Shown: piece by piece, positions 24,055 through 33,404 of the stretch | Position numbering within the stretch: position 1 is the stretch's first letter | Layout: the number at the start of each line of letters is the position of its first letter | Assembly (NCBI GenBank): GCA_016290325.1 | Contig: JAEETL010000026.1 | Location: 1 to 38,634 of the forward strand | Length of the DNA stretch: 38,634 nt | Source of the DNA: Muribaculaceae bacterium | Lineage (GTDB): Bacteria; Bacteroidota; Bacteroidia; Bacteroidales; Muribaculaceae | Reading direction: 5' to 3' | Made by a program: the position numbers and the translations under genes | The notes under the pieces: model-generated | Seen by the model: the letters and a program-made list of their open reading frames with translations, nothing else | The model's database searches: none | Told to the model about the DNA's origin: nothing

Positions 24055-25620
24055 TTACTTCACGAGGATCTTCTTGCCGTTGTGGATGTAGATGCCAGCG
24101 GGCAGGTTGTTGCCATTCATCTTCTGGCCCATGAGGTTGTAGTAAGCGCCATCAACGGGAGCTACACTGATCTCCTCAACACTGGTCATTCTGCCGGTGG
24201 TGAACAGGCAGGGCTCGGTCCACTTGCTGGGAACATCCTCCTCAACAGCCTGTACCTCTACCTCATAGGTGGTCTCGGGAGTGAGGCCCTCGATGGTGTA
24301 GAAGTTGTCAGTGAGGTCATAAACGTAGATCCACTCAGCCTCCTCAACGGGCTCGGGCAGCTCACCGATGAGAACGTTGTCGATGTTCAGACGGAACATG
24401 TCGGTAACGTTGTAGTGACGGATGGCTACATAACCCTCCAAGCCCTCATAAGCGCTCAGGTCGAAGGTGTACTGCTCGATGGGGCTGGTGGCAACGATGT
24501 CCTCAGAAATCTTAACGAAGTCACTCAAGTCGGTACCAGTGGTTGATACATAAACGGCGAATACCTCAGCAGCATAGCTGGGATCCTGGCCGGCAGCCCA
24601 GAACGAGAAGTCCTTAGCAAGGGTTACCTTGGGTGAGATCATCCAGTCATCGGGATACAAAGCACCATAGCCATTGTAGCTGGCTGAAGTAGCGCACTTG
24701 GTGTCGAACAAGCGTTCGCCATCACCAGTATCATAACCCAAGCTCATGGGATCCCAGATGAACCAGCCAAAGCCATCACCGTCGGCATCAACCGAGGTCC
24801 ATGACAATTCGGTCTCATCCTCAAAGTCCCAGAAGTAGCCGGTTGCCTCGGGCTGCGGGGTGTAAACCCTGTAGCGGAGGTTCCAAGCGGTGCTCTCACC
24901 TGCATCCCAAGTCACGTCAGCGGTGGTGATGTAGGGGATAGCCTCCAGACCCTCGGGAACGGGGGTTACAGGACCATTGTCGAAGGTGTAGGTGATGTCG
25001 TCGATGAAGACTTGATACATGTCATAGCTGTTGTAGTGACGGATAGCGAAGCAGCCAACCTCACCAGCAAAGTCGCTCAAGTCAACGGTGTACTCGGTCC
25101 AAGTGGTGGGAGGAGTGATCATGCCAGATACCTGAACGAAGTCCTCAGCTGAGGTGGGAGTGCCGACGCAAACATAAACTGCAAAGTTGTCGGGATAGCT
25201 TGTCAGGTAGTTCATTGAGAAGAATGACAATGTTCCACCCAGGGGCACCTCAGGCGAAATCAGCCAGTTGTCGGGATCCAATGCGCCAGCATAATAGCTG
25301 CGTGATTTCAAGCTATAGCTACCGCTATTGTGTGAATAGTAGTCATCAACTTCCCAGCCATAGCCGTCGCCATCATTGTCCAGGCTCAGCCAGCCTTCAA
25401 AGTCGTCTTCATCCTCAAAGTCCCAGAAGAGGGTCTCGGTGTCGCGCGTCATGTTGGCGGGAACCAGCATTCCGTTAAAAGCCCTAAGGGGATTAACACT
25501 GGTCTGCTCGAGGGTGCTGCGGTCAATCTTGCCAGCCAATAAATCGGCCTTATTGGCAAACTGTGCCATCATTGGCAATGCCAATGCGGCCATCAACAAC
25601 ATAAGAGATAATTTCTTCAT
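24055..25620 (-). CDS. T9SS cargo-like adhesin: two choice-of-anchor/cleaved-adhesin domains and a C-terminal sorting domain
   Basis: This is a 521-residue protein. The signal peptide ends ALPMMAQ (about residue 20). Two related domains at about 62-212 and 255-400 share FWDFEDE, a DxDGDGxGW calcium-loop-like motif, DPDNWLISP/DDWMISP, a FAVYV strand and a final FAIRHYN/VAIRHYN block. These are hallmarks of the cleaved-adhesin / choice-of-anchor J group. Fibronectin-III-like linkers follow each. The last 40 residues (GAYYNLMGQKMNGNNLPAGI, then a short strand ending KKILVK) match the type-A C-terminal signal recognised by the T9SS. It is thus a likely client of the secretion genes that start 343 bases away on the other strand. 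Function is probably adhesion or glycan binding. No peptidase motif is seen. Confidence 0.85.
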   Translation of the reverse strand: MKKLSLMLLMAALALPMMAQFANKADLLAGKIDRSTLEQTSVNPLRAFNGMLVPANMTRDTETLFWDFEDEDDFEGWLSLDNDGDGYGWEVDDYYSHNSGSYSLKSRSYYAGALDPDNWLISPEVPLGGTLSFFSMNYLTSYPDNFAVYVCVGTPTSAEDFVQVSGMITPPTTWTEYTVDLSDFAGEVGCFAIRHYNSYDMYQVFIDDITYTFDNGPVTPVPEGLEAIPYITTADVTWDAGESTAWNLRYRVYTPQPEATGYFWDFEDETELSWTSVDADGDGFGWFIWDPMSLGYDTGDGERLFDTKCATSASYNGYGALYPDDWMISPKVTLAKDFSFWAAGQDPSYAAEVFAVYVSTTGTDLSDFVKISEDIVATSPIEQYTFDLSAYEGLEGYVAIRHYNVTDMFRLNIDNVLIGELPEPVEEAEWIYVYDLTDNFYTIEGLTPETTYEVEVQAVEEDVPSKWTEPCLFTTGRMTSVEEISVAPVDGAYYNLMGQKMNGNNLPAGIYIHNGKKILVK

Positions 25621-25962
25621 AAGCTGATAAATTAAAAGTTAAACATTAATATTAAAATAACTATATGTATTAGTCTTGACTTTGTATGTCGCTGATCCAT
25701 AATGGGTTTGTGATAGTTGAAAAATAAAAAAACGGATCAAACGACAAATAATCCATATGCAAATATCGGGGTAATTCTTGACGTGTGCAAGTTTTTTCTT
25801 AAAAAAACTAACAATTTGTGAAATTTCTGTTTTTTCTGCTGTTGCGGCAACAGGGTCAGTTTTGATGATTTACTGTCCTGATTTGGATTTTGGGCGGGTG
25901 TTTTGTGACAGTTTTTTGGCGATTGAGCAATATTGGCGAGAAAACTGCGTTATTAAGGTTAA
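25621..25962. promoter_or_regulatory. AT-rich divergent control region of the adhesin and the T9SS genes
   Basis: No gene is seen in these 342 bases. A perfect inverted repeat CTGTTGC-G-GCAACAG lies at 25839-25853, suitable for a dimeric regulator. No clear TAnnTTTG element stands before the PorT-like gene. The last 17 bases (GCGTTATTAAGGTTAA) repeat the leader of the paralog at the left end of the window, and the GAGCAATA block further up is shared too. Confidence 0.5.
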
Positions 25963-26727
25963 ATGAACCAGACCAAGCTCAGACATATCGCATTGTGGAT
26001 AATGCTTATGGTGATGGGGTGTGCCGCTGCATGCGCCCAGGATAATGACATGATTTTGAACCGCCCATATGCCGATAGTAAGCCTATTCACTTCGGCTTC
26101 TCGGTGGGCATGAATTTTCAGAATCTTGCCATCACCAATAACGGCCATATCACCGATGACAGTGCTAATTATCCTGGTGAGGAATGGTATGCCGATGTGT
26201 CGGCCAATTCGCCGGGTTTTTGTGTGAACGTGCTGGCCGATTACCGCATTGCCGAGCATTTTAACCTGCGCGTGTCTCCGGGTTTGTTCTTTGGCAACAA
26301 GGTGGTACGTTTCCTGAACCACCAGGGCGATTCCGAAGCTCCTGATCAGGATCATTACAAGCGGAGCCAGAATATCAAGTCAACTTACATCGTTGTGCCC
26401 ATTGACTTGAAGATGAGTGCCAAACGCTACCATAACATGCGTCCCTATTTCACGGCAGGAGCCATGTATACTGGCGACCTCTCTAAGGACCGCAGTGAGC
26501 AGTATAGGCTCAAAAACAGCGATGTGATGTTGACTGTGGGAATGGGATGTGACTTTTACATGCCGTTCTTTAAACTGTGTCCCGAAATTAAGTTCTGTTT
26601 TGGCATGAAGAACGTCTTGGACAAATCTCGTCCTGATTTGGTTGATGACCCGTACATGAACCGATTTACCAATAGTGTGAGTAAGATCAAGAACAATATG
26701 GTAGTGGTCACTTTCTTCTTTGAATAA
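25963..26727 (+). CDS. PorT-like outer-membrane beta-barrel protein (complete copy)
   Basis: This is a 254-residue protein. The signal peptide ends AAACAQ (about 25). HFGFSVGMNFQNLAITNN, NVLADYRIAEHFNLRVSPGL, STYIVVPIDLKMSAKRYHN and MRPYFTAGAMYTGDL are typical of the small PorT-type barrel. The C-terminal strand ends NMVVVTFFFE, with the terminal aromatic residue needed for BAM insertion. PorT assists T9SS cargo export in Porphyromonas. Its stop overlaps the start of porP (TAATG), so it is translationally coupled and belongs to the T9SS transcript. I assign PorT-like from motif and context. A second, partial copy lies at 1-486. Other outer-membrane beta-barrel (OMP_b-brl_2) members are an alternative. 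Confidence 0.75.
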   Translation: MNQTKLRHIALWIMLMVMGCAAACAQDNDMILNRPYADSKPIHFGFSVGMNFQNLAITNNGHITDDSANYPGEEWYADVSANSPGFCVNVLADYRIAEHFNLRVSPGLFFGNKVVRFLNHQGDSEAPDQDHYKRSQNIKSTYIVVPIDLKMSAKRYHNMRPYFTAGAMYTGDLSKDRSEQYRLKNSDVMLTVGMGCDFYMPFFKLCPEIKFCFGMKNVLDKSRPDLVDDPYMNRFTNSVSKIKNNMVVVTFFFE

Positions 26728-27710
26728 TGTGTGAACTGATGAAAAAGAAGTTACATGACATAAAACGCCTGTTGACCGTGATGGCATTGATCGCTGTTGT
26801 GGCATTTAGTGCGACAGCTCAGGTCGATGCCGCTTTCTCTCATTTTTGGACAGGCCAGTCCTACTATAATCCAGCTGCTGCAGGAGAAATAAACGCCATC
26901 CATATCGTATTGGGTAGTCGCATGCAGTGGGTGGACATCAAGCATGCGCCTATGTCATTCTATCTCACTGGCAACATGCCCCAAAAACTGCTAGAGCAGC
27001 GTTGGGGCGTGGGCGTGAAGGCCGAGTTTGAACGCATCGGTCTATTTACCAATACACGCATTGGTGCCCAACTGGCATGGAAGCGCAAGTTTGGCAAGAG
27101 CATGCTCAGTGTGGGCGTTCAGCCTGGCATATTCTCTCAGACATTCCGGGGCAGTGACGCCTACCAGGGCGATCAGGATAATGAGAATTATCCCTCTCAG
27201 GATGTGTCGGGTACGGTATTCGACGCCAATGCGGGTGTTTACTTTTCTCATCCCCGGTTTTGGGTGGGCGCATCGGTGACCCACTTGACCGCTCCTACCA
27301 TTGGATTGAAGGTGTCGCGTGACAACGAGATAGATCCCTATGAGTTTGACGTGCACCGCGGCTATTATTTTATGGGCGGTGGCAATATTCCGATTAATAA
27401 TACGTTATTTGAGATACAGCCCTCGGCCATGTTTGCTATGTATCAAAAGGCTTGGGCAGCCCAGGTGGCGGCTATGGTGCGCTATAACCGCTTGTTGAAC
27501 ATCGGTGTGGGTTACCGCCACAAGGATGCTGTAAGCGCATTCATCGGAGTGAACCTCAAGAATGCCTACATCGGGTATGGCTATGATTACCCGATATCGG
27601 CGATTAGCAAGGCGACCTTTGGCAGCCACGAGGTGTTTGTCACTTATAACGTGAAGTTGGAGAACAACGAGAAGAACAAGAACAAACAAAAATGCGTACG
27701 CATAATGTAA
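26727..27710 (+). CDS. porP: Type IX secretion membrane protein PorP/SprF
   Basis: This is 327 residues from the ATG at 26727, or 323 from the ATG at 26739, which gives the cleaner signal peptide MKKKLHDIKRLLTVMALIAV. The mature part begins QVDAAFSHFWTGQSYYNPAA, the hallmark of PorP/SprF proteins. HAPMSFYLTGNMP and a series of beta-barrel strands follow. In the T9SS, PorP-family barrels partner with PorK/PorN and with large surface proteins. It precedes gldK by 4 bases. The C-terminus is basic and lysine/asparagine-rich (NNEKNKNKQKCVRIM), an unusual end for a barrel, which normally closes in an aromatic residue. Confidence 0.9.
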   Translation: MCELMKKKLHDIKRLLTVMALIAVVAFSATAQVDAAFSHFWTGQSYYNPAAAGEINAIHIVLGSRMQWVDIKHAPMSFYLTGNMPQKLLEQRWGVGVKAEFERIGLFTNTRIGAQLAWKRKFGKSMLSVGVQPGIFSQTFRGSDAYQGDQDNENYPSQDVSGTVFDANAGVYFSHPRFWVGASVTHLTAPTIGLKVSRDNEIDPYEFDVHRGYYFMGGGNIPINNTLFEIQPSAMFAMYQKAWAAQVAAMVRYNRLLNIGVGYRHKDAVSAFIGVNLKNAYIGYGYDYPISAISKATFGSHEVFVTYNVKLENNEKNKNKQKCVRIM

Positions 27711-27714
27711 TAAT

Positions 27715-29148
27715 ATGAAAAAGCTACTATTGATACTGTTGGTCGCCATCGCGACCGTGTCGTGCAGCTCGGTCCGCAAGGGCGGAACCGCCGGTGGCGA
27801 GGTGACCGGCGTCGGTGCCACTGTGTTTAACGAGACCACGCCATTTGGCATGGTGCTCGTCGATGTGGGCTCGATGCGTGAGGGTCCCAATGAGCGCGAC
27901 TCGGTGTGGGGCATCGATTCGACCGCTCATGGCGTGTCGGTTGACGCCTTCTGGATGGATGAGACCGAAATCACCAACTCTAAGTACAAGCAGTTTGTTT
28001 ACTGGGTGCGTGACTCGATTATCCGTGAGCGTCTTTACGCCCTCGGCTTTGAGGAGTTCAAGATCGAGGAGGATAAGGAAGGTAACCCCGTGACCCCGCA
28101 TCTGGATTGGAGCAAGTCCATACCCTGGAAGAATCCTGGCGAGGATGAGGAGCAGGCAATCAATGAAGTATACCGCATCAATCCCATCACTGGTGTCAAG
28201 GAGCTTGACGCCACCAAACTGAATTATCGCTACGATGTCTATAACCTGACCGAAGCCGCTAAGCGTAAACATCGCTTCGACCCGACTCGCCGCGACTATA
28301 ACACCGATCATGAAGTGGACTTGACACCGCCTACCATCAGTAAGGACACGGCCTATGTCGATGATGATGGCGTTATCCACCGCGAGACCATCACCCGTCC
28401 GCTGAGCAGTGATTATGATTTCGTCAATACCTACATTGTCAACATCTACCCTGACACTACTTGCTGGGTAAACGACTTTGAGAACGCCTATCAGGAGCCA
28501 TATGTAAGGATGTATTTCGCTAACGGCAACTACAACAACTATCCCGTTGTGGGTGTGAGCTGGGAGCAGGCCAATGCTTTTTGCCATTGGCGCACCGAGT
28601 TCCTGAAGAAGGCGATGGGCAGCCAGGCTATCTATGTTGAGCCGTTCCGTTTGCCCACCGAGGCCGAGTGGGAGTTTGCTGCCCGTGCCGGTAAGAACAA
28701 GAACAAGTACCCGTGGGACGGTGACCTGCCCTTGACTGTTGATGAGGGATGCTTCTATGCCAACTTCAAGCCCGATGAGGGCAACTATGTCAAGGACGGT
28801 TACATCATCTCGGCCCCTGTCGGCACCTATGAGCCCAATGATTATGGCTTGTTTGACATGGCGGGTAACGTGAGCGAGTGGACCTCGACGGCTTATACCG
28901 AGAGCATCGACCGCATGACCGATGACATCAACCCCGAGTACCGTTACTATGTCGCCAAGGAGGATCCTTACAAGATGTCACGCAAGATCGTTCGCGGTGG
29001 CTCATGGAAGGACGTGGTGCACAACATCCGTGCAGACCTGCGCATGTGGGAGTACCAGAATGAGCAGAGGAGTTACATCGGATTCCGTTGCGTGCGCTCC
29101 AAGGTGGGCCTCGTTAAGGGTAAGCGCAAAAACTGCTGCAAGGATTAA
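27715..29148 (+). CDS. gldK: T9SS lipoprotein GldK/PorK
   Basis: This is a 477-residue lipoprotein with signal peptide MKKLLLILLVAIATVSC (lipid-modified Cys17). The formylglycine-generating-enzyme-like fold is plain: PFGMVLVDVGSMREGPN (near 44), then WMDETEITNSKYKQF, FRLPTEAEWEFAARAG, FDMAGNVSEWTS and RGGSWKD with a final YIGFRCVRS. The catalytic cysteines of true sulfatase activators are not evident, as is usual in GldK. It forms, with GldN, the ring under the outer membrane that supports the T9SS translocon. It is in operon with porP (4 bases) and gldL (62 bases). The two-part insertion (residues about 170-260) with acidic and Asp/Asn runs is also seen in Bacteroidales homologs. Confidence 0.95.
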   Translation: MKKLLLILLVAIATVSCSSVRKGGTAGGEVTGVGATVFNETTPFGMVLVDVGSMREGPNERDSVWGIDSTAHGVSVDAFWMDETEITNSKYKQFVYWVRDSIIRERLYALGFEEFKIEEDKEGNPVTPHLDWSKSIPWKNPGEDEEQAINEVYRINPITGVKELDATKLNYRYDVYNLTEAAKRKHRFDPTRRDYNTDHEVDLTPPTISKDTAYVDDDGVIHRETITRPLSSDYDFVNTYIVNIYPDTTCWVNDFENAYQEPYVRMYFANGNYNNYPVVGVSWEQANAFCHWRTEFLKKAMGSQAIYVEPFRLPTEAEWEFAARAGKNKNKYPWDGDLPLTVDEGCFYANFKPDEGNYVKDGYIISAPVGTYEPNDYGLFDMAGNVSEWTSTAYTESIDRMTDDINPEYRYYVAKEDPYKMSRKIVRGGSWKDVVHNIRADLRMWEYQNEQRSYIGFRCVRSKVGLVKGKRKNCCKD

Positions 29149-29210
29149 TCACAATCGAGTCAAAAAAATAACCAAATCGTAAAAGTCAATTTTTCACATC
29201 ATTAGCAACA

Positions 29211-30188
29211 ATGGGAAAAGTCAAGAAATATAAAAAGAAAGCAGGCCGCTTCCTCAAGAGCGACAGTGGTCAGCGTTTTTTCAACTTTGCCTACAGTATC
29301 GGTGCCGCTATCGTAATCTGGGGTGCGCTCTTCAAGATTTTGCACTTGCCCGGTGGTAACACACTGTTGTGTATCGGTATGGGTACCGAGGTGCTCATGT
29401 TTATCCTCACGGCATTTGACAAACCTGAGAAGGAGTATCACTGGGAAGAGGTGTTCCCCGTGCTTGCCAGCCAGGATCCCGAGGATCGTCCCGACTTTAA
29501 TACGGGCGGTGGCATCTTTATTGGTGGTGCCGGTGGCAGCGGCGAGGGCTATGACGGTGAGATTAACGTCAGCGCCGGCGAGGCCAAGAGTGCTGTAGGT
29601 CTGCCTCAAGGAGTGAACCTGAGCGAGGAGGATACATTGTCGCTGAGTGAGAGCATCGCCAAGATGGCTGCTGCCAGTGATCAGCTCTCGCGCATGGCCG
29701 AGCTGACCGACGCCACTCAGCAGTACCTGAGCCAGATGGCCGGCATCAGCGAGCAGATGCAGAAATTGCAGGCCACCACGACCGCACTGAATGAGGTGAG
29801 CGAGACCTTGCTTAACAGCTATCGTGCCATCACCGACAACAGTCAGAACATCTCGAACAGTTCTACCGGATATGTTGACCAGATGCAAGCCCTCAACCAG
29901 AACATCAGTGGCTTGAACACTATCTATGAGATCCAGCTCAAGAGCATCTCGTCGCAGCTCGACAATATCGACCGCGTGAACCGCGGCTTGAAGGACATTC
30001 GCGACATGTATGAGAAGAGTGCCGCCGAGAGTGCCCACTATTGTGACGAGACCGAGAAGATGGCCCGCTACATGAAGCAGCTCAACAGCGTCTATGAGAA
30101 GATGGTCAAGGCTATGACTGTGAACATGTACCGTCCCATGCCGGGAATGCCTGGCATTGACCCCAACAGTGAGGACCAGGACGCTTGA
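29211..30188 (+). CDS. gldL: T9SS motor protein GldL/PorL
   Basis: This is a 325-residue inner-membrane protein. After a basic N-terminus (GKVKKYKKKAGRFLKS) two membrane helices fill about residues 24-66 (FFNFAYSIGAAIVIWGALF, LLCIGMGTEVLMFILTAF). A cytosolic coiled-coil-rich part follows with a glycine-rich stretch (about 97-117). With GldM it forms the proton-powered motor that energises the T9SS. The membrane glutamate E62 (in GTEVLMF) corresponds to the residue implicated in proton flow. The gene order K, L, M, N is conserved across the phylum. The 62-base AT-rich gap before it could hold an internal promoter, but no clear element is seen. Confidence 0.95.
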   Translation: MGKVKKYKKKAGRFLKSDSGQRFFNFAYSIGAAIVIWGALFKILHLPGGNTLLCIGMGTEVLMFILTAFDKPEKEYHWEEVFPVLASQDPEDRPDFNTGGGIFIGGAGGSGEGYDGEINVSAGEAKSAVGLPQGVNLSEEDTLSLSESIAKMAAASDQLSRMAELTDATQQYLSQMAGISEQMQKLQATTTALNEVSETLLNSYRAITDNSQNISNSSTGYVDQMQALNQNISGLNTIYEIQLKSISSQLDNIDRVNRGLKDIRDMYEKSAAESAHYCDETEKMARYMKQLNSVYEKMVKAMTVNMYRPMPGMPGIDPNSEDQDA

Positions 30189-30250
30189 AGCGCCATTGAG
30201 TGACATTTTAACTGACAACTATTCCTATTTTTATAGAGAGAAGAAAATAG

Positions 30251-31831
30251 ATGGCAACATCAAAAAATAAGAGCGTCAATCGCATGTCGCCGCGAGAGAA
30301 GATGATTAACCTCATGTACATCGTCTTGACGGCTATGCTTGCGCTGAACGTGTCGAGCGATGTGCTCAACGGTTTCAGCCAGGTGGAGGACGGTTTGACA
30401 CGCTCCAACCGCACCATCACGGCGCGAAACCAGTCACTCTATGCCCAATTGCAGGCCTTCAACGAGAAGAATCCCGAGAAGGGCAAGATCTGGCTGGACA
30501 AGGCGACCCAAGTGGTGGGGGAGACCGACAAGCTTTTCGACTACATTGACTCATTGAAACTCCAAATCGTGCGGCTGGCCGACGGTCCCGATGGCGATGT
30601 GAACAACATACGCAACCGTGATAACCTGGACGCTTCCAGCGAGGTGATGCTCACCGCTACCGGAGGTAAGGGTAAGGCGCTAAGGACCCGCATCGACGGG
30701 TACCGCCAGTTTGTGACCTCGTTCCTGGAGGATCCCGAGAAGCGCAAGAATCTGGAGACAGCGCTCTCGACGACACCGCCCAAGTTGGCTAACCACGACA
30801 TCAGCAAGCACACGTGGGAGGAGACCCTGTTTGAAAATATGCCCTGTATCGCTGCCGTGACACTGCTCACCAAGTTGCAGAACGACGTGCGCTATGCCGA
30901 GGGTGAGGTCCTCAACCAGATGCTGACCAATGTCGACCTGGGTGACCTGCGTGTGAACCTGGTCAACGCCTTTGTGGTACCCGAGTCCCGCGTTGTCATG
31001 CGTGGTACCAAGTATAAAGCACAAATCGTGCTCGCCGCTATTGATACCACCCAGCGCCCCGTTGTCTATGTGAACGGTGGCCGCTTGGGTAACAACACTG
31101 GCATCTATGAGGTGGGTACTGGCAAGGCCGGTAAATATGACTACTCAGGATGGATCGAGGTGCTGGGACGCGACGGTTCGGTGACCCGCCGTGACTTCAA
31201 GTCGAGCTATACCGTCATCGACCCGCTGGCGACCATCAGCGCCACAATGATGAACGTGCTTTATGCCGGTATCAATAACCCCATCAGCATCGCTGTGCCT
31301 GGTGTGCCCGAGAACAGCATCAGTGCCACGATGACCAACGGCTCGCTCACCAAGAGCGGTGACGGGTGGATTGCACGTCCTGCCAAGGTGGGTGCCGAGT
31401 GTGTCATCTCGGTGACCGCCGAAATGGACGGACAGCGTACTAACGTGGGCAGCACCACTTTCAGGGTGCGCAAGTTGCCCGATCCCACGCCCTTTATTAC
31501 CTATAAGGACGCCGAAGGCCATCCTAACCGCTACAAGGGTGGCAAGCCTTTTGCCAAGAACCTGCTCATGTCAGCTAGTGGACTGAATGCCGCAATCGAC
31601 GATGAGATTCTGAATATCGACTTCAAGGTCGTGTCGTTTGAGTGCCTCTTTGTGGATGCCATGGGCGATTTCCACCCAGAGGCAAGCAACAGCTCACAGT
31701 TCACCGAGCGTCAAAAGGAGCGCATCAAGCGCCTCCAGCATGGCAAGCGCTTCCTCATTCGTGGCGTCAAGGCGACAGGCCCCGACGGCATCACCCGTGA
31801 GATTGCACCCATCGAGGTCATCATCAACTAA
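30251..31831 (+). CDS. gldM: T9SS motor protein GldM/PorM
   Basis: This is a 526-residue protein with one N-terminal membrane helix (about 20-40, NLMYIVLTAMLALNVSSDVLNGF) and a long periplasmic part, matching the family length (about 515). The helical D1 domain (about 45-220) is followed by beta-rich D2-D4 domains with typical runs (VVPESRVVMRGTKYKAQI, YAGINNPISIAVPGVPEN). GldM spans the periplasm and couples the GldL motor to the GldK/GldN ring. The conserved Arg in the N-terminal segment (SPREKMINL) lies near the helix start. It is in operon with gldL (62 bases) and gldN (29 bases). Confidence 0.95.
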   Translation: MATSKNKSVNRMSPREKMINLMYIVLTAMLALNVSSDVLNGFSQVEDGLTRSNRTITARNQSLYAQLQAFNEKNPEKGKIWLDKATQVVGETDKLFDYIDSLKLQIVRLADGPDGDVNNIRNRDNLDASSEVMLTATGGKGKALRTRIDGYRQFVTSFLEDPEKRKNLETALSTTPPKLANHDISKHTWEETLFENMPCIAAVTLLTKLQNDVRYAEGEVLNQMLTNVDLGDLRVNLVNAFVVPESRVVMRGTKYKAQIVLAAIDTTQRPVVYVNGGRLGNNTGIYEVGTGKAGKYDYSGWIEVLGRDGSVTRRDFKSSYTVIDPLATISATMMNVLYAGINNPISIAVPGVPENSISATMTNGSLTKSGDGWIARPAKVGAECVISVTAEMDGQRTNVGSTTFRVRKLPDPTPFITYKDAEGHPNRYKGGKPFAKNLLMSASGLNAAIDDEILNIDFKVVSFECLFVDAMGDFHPEASNSSQFTERQKERIKRLQHGKRFLIRGVKATGPDGITREIAPIEVIIN

Positions 31832-31860
31832 TAGAAACAAACAACCTGAACATCAAGAAT

Positions 31861-33036
31861 ATGAAAAGTCTTAGATTGATTATCGCATTGCTGCTGCTTG
31901 GAACAGTCCTCGCAAGCAGCGCCCAGGTGACAAGGCGCACTGGCAGCGATTCCCGTAGGGATAGGGACAAAAAGAATGGCGCTGCCGTCATCAGCGATAG
32001 GCAGCAGTCCTTCTATGAAGTCAAGGAGCCCAACGATGCCGACTTGCAATGGATGAAGGTCATCTACCGCGAGGTGGACCTGACCAAGGGCAAGAATGCC
32101 GCATTGCTTTATCCTGAAATGCCCAACCAGGACGGCCAGAACTTGTACTTCATCATCATGCGTCTGCTGGCTAAAAACCAGATCTCGGCCTACGACTATG
32201 AGGCTGAAATCTTTGACGAAAACCATAAGATTAATGTAGCGGACATGTTGTTTAACCACTACATTGATTTCACCGAGGCCAAGGGAAGCACTCCCAAGAA
32301 CCCCATCTACGAGTTTGAGGACGCAGATATCCGAGGCAATCAGTGCTTGAGTTATTATATCATCGAGAAGTGGGAATTTGATACCCGCAGCAATCAGATG
32401 AAGGCTCGTGTCGAGTATTTGTGCCCCGTTCTGCATCAGATGGATGACTGGAGTGGCGAAACCGGAAAATATCCTATGTTCTGGGTGAAACTCAATGACA
32501 TCCGTCCCTACCTGGCACAGCAGTATGTCTTTACCGATGATGATAACAACCTGCCGCGGTACAGTCTTGACGACTTCTTCAAGCTGAACATGTACACGGG
32601 CGACATCATCAAGACCAAGAACCTGCGCAATATGGCCCTCAAGCAGATGTACACAGACCCTGAGGCCCTCAAGCATGCCCAGGACAGCATCGAGCAGCGC
32701 CTGCAACGTTTCAACAAAGACCTGTGGGTACCCCCATTGGAGGAACTCCAGGCACGTGCCGAGGCCGAGGAGAAGGCCCGTGCTGCTGCCGAGGGTGAGC
32801 TGACAGAGGGCGAGGAAGGCGCCGAGACCGAGGTTGAATCGGCTGAGCCCGCCGAGGAGAAGGAGAAGACTGTGACCCGCACCACCAAGCGCGGCAGCAA
32901 GTCTAAGGACAGCAATAAGTCAACCAGCAAGTCTAAGTCTAAGACCAAAAAGACCAAGATCAAGGAGCGCAAGCCCAAGACGAGTACCCAAACGGTGAAT
33001 ACCGGCGTGCGTTCGGTACGCAACCGCAAGAAATAA
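31861..33036 (+). CDS. gldN: T9SS protein GldN/PorN with an extended Lys/Ser-rich tail
   Basis: This is 391 residues, longer than typical GldN (about 330-360). The signal peptide is MKSLRLIIALLLLGTVLASSAQ. The GldN domain spans about 40-290 (VIYREVDLTKGKNAALLYPE, YDYEAEIFDENHKI, SLDDFFKLNMYTGDII). The last 100 residues are low-complexity: an acidic part (EGELTEGEEGAETEVESAEPAEEKEK) and then a strongly basic K/S/T-rich part ending SVRNRKK. GldN binds GldK to form the periplasmic ring. The tail would be positively charged and perhaps flexible, contacting the ring, the outer membrane lipid A or peptidoglycan, but this is inference. It is the last gene of the row, ended by the terminator at 33070-33113. 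Confidence 0.93.
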   Translation: MKSLRLIIALLLLGTVLASSAQVTRRTGSDSRRDRDKKNGAAVISDRQQSFYEVKEPNDADLQWMKVIYREVDLTKGKNAALLYPEMPNQDGQNLYFIIMRLLAKNQISAYDYEAEIFDENHKINVADMLFNHYIDFTEAKGSTPKNPIYEFEDADIRGNQCLSYYIIEKWEFDTRSNQMKARVEYLCPVLHQMDDWSGETGKYPMFWVKLNDIRPYLAQQYVFTDDDNNLPRYSLDDFFKLNMYTGDIIKTKNLRNMALKQMYTDPEALKHAQDSIEQRLQRFNKDLWVPPLEELQARAEAEEKARAAAEGELTEGEEGAETEVESAEPAEEKEKTVTRTTKRGSKSKDSNKSTSKSKSKTKKTKIKERKPKTSTQTVNTGVRSVRNRKK

Positions 33037-33069
33037 TTAAGTAGGAGAGTAATAATTTTCATTGTGTGT

Positions 33070-33113
33070 CATCGCACTGGTCCATCAATCGAGGACCAGT
33101 GCGATGGCTTTTT
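33070..33113 (+). terminator. Rho-independent terminator of the T9SS gene row
   Basis: A perfect 14-bp stem, CATCGCACTGGTCC (33070-33083) with GGACCAGTGCGATG (33093-33106), has a 9-base loop. GCTTTTTGG follows. It is the strongest terminator in the window and marks the end of the T9SS transcript. Confidence 0.92.
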
Positions 33114-33182
33114 GGCGCATGGGATGTGAGCGCGGGTTGGGGCTCTTCTTTGCATACCATGAAAAAAAAATCAGTATTTTTC

Positions 33183-33214
33183 TTTGTCGGTTGTGAAAGA
33201 AATGTGTAACTTTG
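33183..33214 (+). promoter_or_regulatory. Promoter of rpsU
   Basis: TTTG at 33183-33186, 20 bases, then TAACTTTG at 33207-33214: the standard Bacteroidetes promoter. The predicted mRNA leader is about 185 bases before the ATG at 33405. Its second half is very A-rich, a common feature of leaders of highly expressed ribosomal genes in this phylum. Confidence 0.8.
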
Positions 33215-33404
33215 CGGCACCAAAAAACGGAAGGGGGTTGAAAATCCTGACTTAAGAAACTGATTATCAACATATAGCGACATAATTAAGCATCGCTTGG
33301 CAAGTGGCTCGCCAGCGGTGTGATGTCAATATGAGGCCACAAAAACAATAAGAAAATCCAAATAATTACAAACAATAAAAAATTAAAAACAAAACAAACT
33401 CATT

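Noticed and set aside
25778..25966. Small open frame before the PorT-like gene
   Set aside because: It has no recognisable features, lies in an AT-rich control region and ends in the PorT-like start codon.
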